From positions 1 to 10,724 of the forward strand of contig JAUWZB010000019.1 in the NCBI GenBank assembly GCA_030615555.1: a stretch of DNA of 10,724 nucleotides, read 5' to 3'. How positions within the stretch are numbered: position 1 is the stretch's first letter; every line of letters starts with the position of its first letter. Position numbers and translations under genes: made by a program. The notes beneath the pieces are model-generated. The model had not been told where the DNA came from. It was given only the letters and a program-made list of their open reading frames with translations, and did not search any database. Shown one piece after another: positions 1 through 5,499 of this stretch. Source of the stretch: Dehalococcoidales bacterium (lineage in GTDB: Bacteria > Chloroflexota > Dehalococcoidia > E44-bin15).

Positions 1-3
1 TTA

Positions 4-32
4 GAGATTGCTTTGCTGCGCTCGCAATGACA
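4..32 (-). repeat. Short dispersed repeat, TGTCATTGCGAG family
   Basis: Read on the minus strand this begins TGTCATTGCGAG and ends GCAAAGCAATCTC. The 12-base head matches 712-723 on the plus strand exactly. The ends carry ATTGC/GCAAT complementarity (7-11 with 24-28), so it may fold into an imperfect hairpin. Short elements of this form are scattered through many environmental bacterial genomes; that is recognition and was not searched. It ends two bases before the first ATG of the bioY frame, which argues that this ATG is not the true start. Confidence 0.55.
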
Positions 33-48
33 AATGAAAGGAGAGAGT

Positions 49-648
49 GTGAGTAGCCAGATACGCCCAATGGCGCTAACCGTTTTCGATGGTTTTTATT
101 CCCGCAGGGCAAGCATTACTCGCGATATCGCTCTAGTTTTAGGTTTCAGCGCCGTCACCGCGCTCAGTGCCCAAGTTGCCTTCTACGTTGGCCCTGTCCC
201 CATTACGGGGCAGACCTTTGCCGTGCTGCTTGCCGGGGCACTCTTGGGGAGTAAGCGTGGCGCGCTGAGCCAGCTTACCTACCTGGGGGTGGGAGCCATG
301 GGTGCTCCTATATTTGCCGGATGGCACGGAGGCCCCGCTGTGCTCCTGGGCCCCACCGGTGGCTACCTCGTAGGGTTTGTGGCTGCTGCCTTCGTGGTCG
401 GCTTCCTCGCGGAGCGGGGATGGGACCGCCGCTTCTGGACCACCGCCTTAGCGATGCTTCTCGGCAGCATCGTGATCTATGCCTTTGGCCTGCCCTGGCT
501 CGCTTTCTGGCTCGCTCGCTTCGCCCCCGAAAGCTGGGTGCTCTCCGCGGGGCTCTACCCCTTCATCCCCGGGGATGCGCTCAAGCTCGTTTTGGCAGCA
601 GTGGCCTTGCCCTCGGGGTGGGCTTTGGTGAACAGGCTTGGAAGATAG
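49..648 (+). CDS. bioY: BioY family biotin transporter (ECF S component)
   Basis: Membrane substrate-binding subunit for biotin uptake. In the known family it binds biotin with high affinity and is energised by a shared EcfA/EcfT module, or can work alone in some bacteria; no EcfA or EcfT gene is in this window. Counting from the GTG at 49 (199 residues, usual for BioY), the protein shows VPITGQT at about 50-56 and the family hallmark GPTGGYLVGF at about 101-110, with about six hydrophobic segments. The frame is open from ATG 34, but that ATG directly follows a repeat and has no ribosome site. GTG 49 has GGAG at 40-43, five bases upstream, and is preferred. It could be co-transcribed with the next gene, but the gap is filled with repeats. 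No BirA operator can be judged because only about 48 bases of upstream sequence are present. Confidence 0.9.
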   Translation: MSSQIRPMALTVFDGFYSRRASITRDIALVLGFSAVTALSAQVAFYVGPVPITGQTFAVLLAGALLGSKRGALSQLTYLGVGAMGAPIFAGWHGGPAVLLGPTGGYLVGFVAAAFVVGFLAERGWDRRFWTTALAMLLGSIVIYAFGLPWLAFWLARFAPESWVLSAGLYPFIPGDALKLVLAAVALPSGWALVNRLGR

Positions 649-661
649 CCTTTCGCAAATT

Positions 662-700
662 CACCCTCACCCTAGCCCTCTCCCATCAAGGGAGAGGGAA
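662..700 (+). repeat. 39-bp hairpin repeat, copy 1
   Basis: Matches 1465-1503 with a single difference (A at 674 against T at 1477). It contains a perfect 9-bp stem, CCCTCTCCC (676-684) and GGGAGAGGG (690-698), around the loop ATCAA. No T-run follows on the plus strand, so it is not a standard intrinsic terminator, although it lies 13 bases after the bioY stop. It is more likely a REP-like palindromic element; it could still protect mRNA ends. Confidence 0.75.
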
Positions 701-711
701 ATACTATAAAA

Positions 712-767
712 TGTCATTGCGAGGCTTGTCCCGAACGAAGTGGGGAGCTCGCCGAAGTAATCCCTGC
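712..767 (+). repeat. Short dispersed repeat, TGTCATTGCGAG family, second copy
   Basis: Starts TGTCATTGCGAG (712-723), identical to the inverted copy at 21-32, and closes with CGAAGTAATCC (753-763), which resembles the AAAGCAATC end of the first copy. The middle differs and is longer. ATTGC (716-720) and GTAAT (757-761) are nearly complementary. It lies immediately after the 39-bp hairpin repeat, forming a composite of two repeat types in the bioY-hydrolase gap. Confidence 0.5.
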
Positions 768-803
768 GCCGTCGCTCTGTAAACATCCTCCCGGATAGAG
801 GGG

Positions 804-1454
804 GTGAGGGTAATCGAAATCACCTGGCTGGGCCATTCTTGCTTCAGGATTAAGGGGAAGGAGGCCACCCTGCTTACCGACCCCTATGATGAGAGCATTG
901 GCTACTCCCTGGGAAAGCCCAGGGCAAATATCGTTACCTCCAGTCACCCCCATCCCGGGCATGGCTTCACCTCAGGGGTTAGTGGTGAGCCGAGGATTGT
1001 TCATGGCCCGGGTGAATACGAGATCTCGGGCGTTTTTATCACCGGGATCGGTACCTTCCACGATGCCGAGCAGGGGAGAACGCGAGGGGGGAACACCATC
1101 TACCTCATCGAGGTGGAAGATATGATGCTGTGCCATCTCGGTGATCTGGGGCATCCCCTCTCCACGGAGCAGGTGGCTGAGATAGCTAGCGTGGAGGTGC
1201 TGCTGGTGCCCGTGGGCGGGTTTTCCACCATTGACGCGGCCACCGCTGCAGAGACGGTGAGGCTCCTTCAGCCCAGGATTGTCATCCCCATGCATTTCCA
1301 AACCGAGGCGCTACGCTTCCACCTGGAGCCGGTGGACAGGTTCCTCGGGGAAATGGGGATAAAGGCTGGTTTATCGGCCCAGCCCAGGCTCTCCATCACC
1401 AAGGCGGGCTTGTCCGAGGAGACCCAGGTGGTGGTTTTGGATTATCGAAGCTAA
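804..1454 (+). CDS. MBL-fold metallo-hydrolase-like protein (UlaG/COG2220-like)
   Basis: A 216-residue cytoplasmic protein of the metallo-beta-lactamase fold, closest in style to UlaG-like hydrolases. Visible landmarks are WLGHSCF (8-14), TDPY (25-28), HPHPGH (48-53), HLGD (111-114) and IPMHF (161-165). The usual metal motif HxHxDH reads HPHPGH, so the aspartate is replaced by glycine; H11, H111, D114 and H164 remain as possible ligands. I recall related proteins from Chloroflexota with a similarly altered motif, so this may be a subfamily trait and not damage. The substrate is unknown. GTG 804 is the only usable start because the frame is closed by TAA at 780-782; the ribosome site (GAGGGG) is poor and close. 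The gene ends before a hairpin repeat and a strong terminator. Confidence 0.8.
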   Translation: MRVIEITWLGHSCFRIKGKEATLLTDPYDESIGYSLGKPRANIVTSSHPHPGHGFTSGVSGEPRIVHGPGEYEISGVFITGIGTFHDAEQGRTRGGNTIYLIEVEDMMLCHLGDLGHPLSTEQVAEIASVEVLLVPVGGFSTIDAATAAETVRLLQPRIVIPMHFQTEALRFHLEPVDRFLGEMGIKAGLSAQPRLSITKAGLSEETQVVVLDYRS

Positions 1455-1464
1455 CTATTCTTCC

Positions 1465-1503
1465 CACCCTCACCCTTGCCCTCTCCCATCAAGGGAGAGG
1501 GAA
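1465..1503 (+). repeat. 39-bp hairpin repeat, copy 2
   Basis: Second copy of the element at 662-700, with one mismatch. Its 9-bp stem is 1479-1487 paired with 1493-1501, with the same ATCAA loop. Like the first copy it sits about 10 bases after a stop codon (1454) and is followed by an A/T-rich linker. Further on, GCAATGACA at 1524-1532 matches the tail of the repeat at 24-32. Confidence 0.75.
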
Positions 1504-1546
1504 TAATAAATAGTGGTTAGCCTGCAATGACACCGGGGCTAAAAAG

Positions 1547-1577
1547 AAAAGCCCCCCGATTTTATCGGGGGGCTTTT
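1547..1577. terminator. Bidirectional intrinsic terminator
   Basis: Perfect 14-bp stem: 1547-1560 (AAAAGCCCCCCGAT) pairs with 1564-1577 around a TTT loop. A T-run follows on the plus strand (1574-1578), and an A-run precedes it (1541-1550), which becomes a T-run on the minus strand. It lies between the convergent hydrolase and surface-protein genes and should stop transcription from both sides. Confidence 0.92.
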
Positions 1578-1596
1578 TCTATCTAGGTCTTGGCGC

Positions 1597-4500
1597 TTAG
1601 ACCGGCCGTCTCGTCCTCATGATGAGCACGACCAGCGCAATCAGCAGTATCGCGCCAATGGCAATCACCATCCAGACCCATGCCGGGGTTGGTGCCGCCT
1701 CAGCGGGAGTCGGTTCCGCCATTGTGGTGTAGCTGCCAGTATCGCTCGGCGGCGACACGGCGGTCTCGCTGAGCGCCGTCACCCTCCAGCAGTAGCTGGT
1801 ATCGTAGTCAAGGACGCCGCTGGGCACCGCATAAGTGGTCACTGCACCAAGGGCATTGTCCCCGGTCTTGTCGATCACCAGGTCAGTCCAGTCGCAGTCC
1901 CTGGCGACCTCCAGCTCGTAGTTGGTGGCGTCAATCAGCCCGCTCCACTCGAGCACTGGTTGCAGGACCACGTCCTCCGCGCCAGCCTCTGGGTTTTCCA
2001 GGATCGGTCGTGCCGCACCAGGGCCAAGCGTCGTGGTGAAGCTCCAGGTCTCAGACCACGGGCTCAGCAGCGGCGACCCAACCCAGGAGCCTACCGCACC
2101 TACTCTGACTCTCCAGTAGTAGGTCTCGCCAGGATTGAGGATGACGTCTTTCACAGTGCCCGCAATATAACCAGACGCCACGATGCTCTTAAACTCGTCA
2201 TCATAAGCCACCTGATACGAGTAATTTAGAGCACCGGTCATCCTCTCCCAGACCAGAGTGACCCGGGCTAATCCGTAGTCGTCCCCGGCCTCCAGGATGA
2301 CGCCCGCAGTGGACTCATCCTCCGGCAGAGCCGGGCTTGGCTTTCCGGTCAGGGTATCGGTGAAGGCGATAAGCTGATGGGAGGCGTTAGTGTTAACCGC
2401 GAACAGGATGTTGGAGCCCGGGACCACCCTCAGCAGCTCTAGCACAGCGTTCTCAGGCAGATCCGTGAGCATCTGCTCGAAGTCAGGGCCACCCTCCTCG
2501 ATGAGCTCGGTGGGATTAACGCTGCGCCACACGCCGGCATCCGCGGTGAGGTCCGAGGCATAAAGGGTGCCATCATCCATAACCACCAGCCCGCTAAGAT
2601 TAATCGTCGCAGTATCAGGGCTGATCCGATCCCACACCGTGCTCTCGTCGATGACGAACCGGTAGATGAGGCCCGACTTGTTGCCAGCGTAGATGGTGTT
2701 ATTCTCGGCGTAATCGGCATCGAAGGCAACCAAAGTCACAGTTGCGCCTGGGCCAGTAACGGGTCCCACTCGCTCGAACTCGTAGGCCTCGCTCTCATCG
2801 TAGCAGATGTACACCCTCTCATCGCTACTGCCCACCAGGATGGCTCCCTCCGGTTCCACCACTATCGAGGTCACCGTGCCTGTGATCTCGCTCTCATCCG
2901 GCTTGTACCAGCGGGTGCCGGCATTGGTGGTCCGCCACACATTGCCACTGGCATCGCCGGTGTAAATGGTGTCCGCATCGACCACTGTCATAGCGGTGAT
3001 AGCCGCTCTGGCGTAAATGGTCTTCAGCCAGAAGGCGCCGGCAAGATCAGAGCGCAGGATCATCGTGGTACCGCTCTGAGCCACAAACACCGAGAGGTCG
3101 GTGGGGAAGTCCTCGGGCAGGGCCACCATGTCAAAGCTAAGCTCAGGCGAGGCGAGCAGATAGTACAGGGCGCGGTCCCAGGTGATGCGGTCGGCTGTGG
3201 TCAGCCACAGGCTATTCGCCAAACTCGAAGCATTGCCTGTCACCATGTAGAGCATGCCATCCACATCGTAGCCCGGAGAGGCAGCCACGTCCTTAATGAC
3301 ACTAATGACTGTGTCGATGAGCCCCGTCTCACCCCAGCAAGCACCCTCAGGGAGCTCGCCAACGGCGATGCTATAGCCAAAGGCGCTCTCAGTGCCACTG
3401 GTGCCGACATAGGCGGCGGTAGAGCCGAGCGCCAGGTAGGGGCTATTCAGGCCTGAGGGCGGCCGGATTGCCGGGGTCCAGCTAGCGCCGCCATCGGTGC
3501 TGTAGTGCACCAGTAACTGCACCGGCTCCGCGGTTGCAAGGACTTCCTTAGGCCCGGCCAGGATCAACGCCTCATCAGCATTGCCAGAGACGGCGATGCT
3601 CCAGATGTCAGTGTCAGTCGGGGTAACGCCGGCGGTCACACCCCTCACATTGAGGTCGGTGGCCGTTGACTTTATCGAGGACCAGTCGATCCGCCACACA
3701 TCGCCTATGGTGAGAGGATTGGTACCGACATCTTGGGTCTGGATGCCGACGAAGACGGGACCGAGCAAGGCATCATAGTCATCGGGGAAGCCGATGCTGG
3801 CCCGCACCGATTCGTCAGACGTACTGTCTTTATCGAGGATCTCCGCGTCATCCAGGGTGGCGGCCCAGGCCTCCTCCCAGAACTTCGCCCGCACCATGGT
3901 CGTTGATGTGCCGTCGAAGACCACAGCGACGATCTGTCCATCGCCAGCATAGTTGGGTGAGAAGGCCACATCGTGCACATCATTTCCCACACTCTGGGCG
4001 ACCCAGCCCCCCACCCACGTTTTCAGCCATACATCCGTGGTGCTGCCAGCGACCATCGTCAGCCTGCCGTCCTCATCCAGGGCCGCATCCAGGGAGGTAA
4101 TGCTACCGAGCGTGCCACTCGTAGCGGTGCTGGTGAACTCTACCCCGCGGTCGTCAGAGATGTAGACATTGGCAGTGGTGGCCACCAGCACGATGGCATC
4201 ATCAGCCCAGTCGGGGGAGACCACGATGTCCACGATGGCGTTGTTATCACCGAAAGCCTTAAACGTGGTGTAAGCGGTCCCGTCGATCTTGGTTATGGGG
4301 TTCTTCCAGCCGTAGCCGCCATCGGTGGACCTCATCAAACTCCAATTGCCCAACCCGTACCAACCGGTGCCTGCGTCTGACACGTTGAGGTTGTAGGCGG
4401 CGGCGAACAGGGTACCACCATCAGGGGAGACGGCGATAGGCCCAACATCCGAGCCGTCCGCCAGTGCCCAATCACCCTCCACTCCCTCCTGGGGAATGGC

Positions 4501-4632
4501 GATCTCGCTCCACTTGAGGGTGCCCGGGTCGGCGCTAGCCTCTTTTGGGGCCACAGCCACCACGGCCACCAGGCTAAGAACCAGGGCCAAGGCCACAAAC
4601 ACCATCACAATACTTGGTAATTTCCCTTTCAT
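1597..4632 (-). CDS. Secreted, membrane-anchored beta-propeller/FnIII surface protein
   Basis: A 1011-residue exported protein. A signal peptide is clear: MKGK, a hydrophobic stretch at 7-28, and a likely cut after ASA (32-34). Residues 60-760 hold many blade-like repeats with SPDxxxD/VAxSP phrases and Asp-boxes (STDGGYGW 102-109, STDGGASW 378-385, the variant TTNAGTRW 568-575), as in sortilin/BNR or Ycf48-like propellers. Two FnIII-like domains follow (about 764-873 and 874-969; YYWRVRV, YCWRVTA). A Pro/Ala/Glu linker leads to a membrane helix (985-1005) and the basic tail RTRRPV. It is probably anchored with its bulk outside, as a cell-envelope or adhesion protein; the ligand is unknown. 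Start: ATG 4632 with AAGGAGG at 4637-4643. It is a single gene facing the terminator at 1547-1577. Confidence 0.85.
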   Translation of the reverse strand: MKGKLPSIVMVFVALALVLSLVAVVAVAPKEASADPGTLKWSEIAIPQEGVEGDWALADGSDVGPIAVSPDGGTLFAAAYNLNVSDAGTGWYGLGNWSLMRSTDGGYGWKNPITKIDGTAYTTFKAFGDNNAIVDIVVSPDWADDAIVLVATTANVYISDDRGVEFTSTATSGTLGSITSLDAALDEDGRLTMVAGSTTDVWLKTWVGGWVAQSVGNDVHDVAFSPNYAGDGQIVAVVFDGTSTTMVRAKFWEEAWAATLDDAEILDKDSTSDESVRASIGFPDDYDALLGPVFVGIQTQDVGTNPLTIGDVWRIDWSSIKSTATDLNVRGVTAGVTPTDTDIWSIAVSGNADEALILAGPKEVLATAEPVQLLVHYSTDGGASWTPAIRPPSGLNSPYLALGSTAAYVGTSGTESAFGYSIAVGELPEGACWGETGLIDTVISVIKDVAASPGYDVDGMLYMVTGNASSLANSLWLTTADRITWDRALYYLLASPELSFDMVALPEDFPTDLSVFVAQSGTTMILRSDLAGAFWLKTIYARAAITAMTVVDADTIYTGDASGNVWRTTNAGTRWYKPDESEITGTVTSIVVEPEGAILVGSSDERVYICYDESEAYEFERVGPVTGPGATVTLVAFDADYAENNTIYAGNKSGLIYRFVIDESTVWDRISPDTATINLSGLVVMDDGTLYASDLTADAGVWRSVNPTELIEEGGPDFEQMLTDLPENAVLELLRVVPGSNILFAVNTNASHQLIAFTDTLTGKPSPALPEDESTAGVILEAGDDYGLARVTLVWERMTGALNYSYQVAYDDEFKSIVASGYIAGTVKDVILNPGETYYWRVRVGAVGSWVGSPLLSPWSETWSFTTTLGPGAARPILENPEAGAEDVVLQPVLEWSGLIDATNYELEVARDCDWTDLVIDKTGDNALGAVTTYAVPSGVLDYDTSYCWRVTALSETAVSPPSDTGSYTTMAEPTPAEAAPTPAWVWMVIAIGAILLIALVVLIMRTRRPV

Positions 4633-4636
4633 CTAT

Positions 4637-4643
4637 CCTCCTT
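4637..4643 (-). promoter_or_regulatory. Strong ribosome binding site of the surface-protein gene
   Basis: AAGGAGG on the minus strand, four bases before ATG 4632. This near-perfect Shine-Dalgarno fixes the start and suggests high expression, as expected for an abundant envelope protein. Confidence 0.8.
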
Positions 4644-4863
4644 CTCAAGGAATCTTTTCACCCGCCCCCCTGCTTCCTCATCCTCCTATACTCCCAACCC
4701 CGTCAGGGGGACGTTTTCTGACTCTTCGTGGTCTGCTTTTCCCTTTCAAACTACCCGATACACATCCCTCCTTTCCACAATCGAACTCGGTAGATGCCTC
4801 CTCACATTGGAGACCTCCTCTCCTTCGTCGAGCCCAATACTACAATATTAAGAATATTATGCC

Positions 4864-4892
4864 CTTTTAACACATCTTAACGAATCTGTCAA
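4864..4892 (-). promoter_or_regulatory. Candidate sigma-70 promoter, proximal, for the surface-protein gene
   Basis: On the minus strand, a consensus TTGACA (4892 to 4887) lies 17 bases from TAAAAG (4869 to 4864, four of six matches to TATAAT). The leader would be about 225 nt. A CATAAT at 4861-4856 is a better -10 by itself but has no good -35 partner. Confidence 0.35.
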
Positions 4893-4906
4893 GCTCCTAT
4901 AAAGAA

Positions 4907-4936
4907 AAGCTAGCTCCAACACATCGAAGCTAGCTT
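4907..4936. repeat. Paired AGCTAGCT palindromes, possible operator
   Basis: AAGCTAGCT (4907-4915) and AAGCTAGCTT (4927-4936) repeat directly with a 20-bp period, about two helical turns. Each core is a perfect palindrome. The pair lies just upstream of the proximal minus-strand promoter candidate, where an activator could bind. No regulator is encoded in the window. Confidence 0.35.
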
Positions 4937-5061
4937 CCCGTGAGCCATATTCCCCAGTTCCCACGGTTACCTACAATGCCACTCATCACCGCCAATCCCT
5001 ACCATTTATCCACCCCCACCACAGCAAGGCCGGCGCCTCCGTCGCTGCGACGCATTGTGTT

Positions 5062-5090
5062 ATCTTAATCATAAAAATTCTATTTGTCAA
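5062..5090 (-). promoter_or_regulatory. Candidate sigma-70 promoter, distal, minus strand
   Basis: Consensus TTGACA (5090 to 5085), a 17-base spacer, then TAAGAT (5067 to 5062, four of six). It would drive the surface-protein gene with a leader of about 420 nt. The inverted repeat at 5102-5158 lies directly upstream. Confidence 0.35.
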
Positions 5091-5101
5091 TACCCTTACC
5101 C

Positions 5102-5158
5102 TTTTCGAACTTTAAAGTCCACCTATTTAAGCTAGTCTGGGTCTATAAAGTTCGAAAA
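5102..5158. repeat. 13-bp perfect inverted repeat in the divergent intergenic region
   Basis: TTTTCGAACTTTA (5102-5114) is repeated in perfect inverse form at 5146-5158 (TAAAGTTCGAAAA), with 31 bases between. Each arm contains the palindrome TTCGAA. It could be two operator half-sites in looped or tandem arrangement, or a weak RNA hairpin. It stands between the minus-strand surface-protein promoter candidates and the plus-strand ligase operon, so it could control either. Confidence 0.55.
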
Positions 5159-5272
5159 AAAGTATAAAGCTATTTAGCGGATTGTTCAGCCGGTCATAGA
5201 TCATCCAAACTTGCCAATGCTGGACGGCAGCTGCTGCTCCCACATGTCTGGCACAGGGGCGTTGTCGAGGAA

Positions 5273-5301
5273 TTGCTTTAGTCTCTAGGTAGTTGTACAA
5301 T
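5273..5301 (+). promoter_or_regulatory. Candidate promoter of the ligase-livGF operon
   Basis: TTGCTT (5273-5278), a 17-base spacer, then TACAAT (5296-5301, five of six to TATAAT). It predicts a start near 5308 and a leader of about 190 nt before ATG 5500. The -35 is weak, so this is tentative. Confidence 0.3.
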
Positions 5302-5392
5302 ATCTACATAATGTCTAAAAGATTGCGTGGCTCGGAGACTACGGTGTTCCGGTGCTGTGGCGCTCTATGATGCCGAAGCCGACACAAAATAC

Positions 5393-5422
5393 CAGCGGGC
5401 TCGTCATCCCTCTTGCCCGCTG
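5393..5422 (+). promoter_or_regulatory. Leader hairpin upstream of the acyl-CoA ligase gene
   Basis: CAGCGGGC (5393-5400) pairs perfectly with GCCCGCTG (5415-5422) across a 14-base loop. There is no T-run after it, so it is not an intrinsic terminator. A small AAGG-GTAA-CCTT hairpin follows at 5425-5436. These may be structured parts of the mRNA leader. Confidence 0.35.
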
Positions 5423-5499
5423 CTAAGGGTAACCTTTGGCAGGACTTCTTCTCCTACAGTGCTGTTTGGTCGGCTGAAAGTAAACTGGGATGGAGGCAT

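Larger units (their letters stand above)
4644..5499. other. Large intergenic region without a convincing gene
   Basis: About 860 bases between the divergent surface-protein and ligase genes. The section 4644-4860 is strongly pyrimidine-rich on the plus strand, that is, a purine-rich leader for the minus-strand gene. The section 5060-5175 is A/T-rich and carries the promoter and inverted-repeat candidates. The open frames here have no ribosome sites or recognisable protein features, and I see no tRNA or known riboswitch. It holds only the regulatory candidates listed separately. Confidence 0.6.

Noticed and set aside
34..48. ATG 34 as the bioY start
   Set aside because: It directly follows a repeat and lacks a ribosome site; GTG 49 has GGAG at suitable distance.
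676..698. Hairpin after bioY as an intrinsic terminator
   Set aside because: No T-run follows, and an almost identical copy occurs at 1479-1501, so it is better explained as a repeat.
321..782. Plus-strand open frame overlapping bioY and the repeats
   Set aside because: It is a frame-shifted shadow of bioY, rich in Arg/Pro/Gly, running on into repeat sequence.
3973..4380. Plus-strand frames opposite the surface-protein gene, and similar ones at 1922-2229, 3581-3778 and 4335-4598
   Set aside because: Low-complexity antisense shadows of the large gene, with no family features or ribosome sites.
4496..4870. Plus-strand frame spanning the surface-protein start region
   Set aside because: Antisense to the signal-peptide region and the leader; its Pro/Ser/Leu content reflects the pyrimidine-rich strand.
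5413..5499. TTG 5413 as the ligase start
   Set aside because: It lies in the leader hairpin, and the extra 29 residues look unlike the family N-terminus; ATG 5500 fits better.
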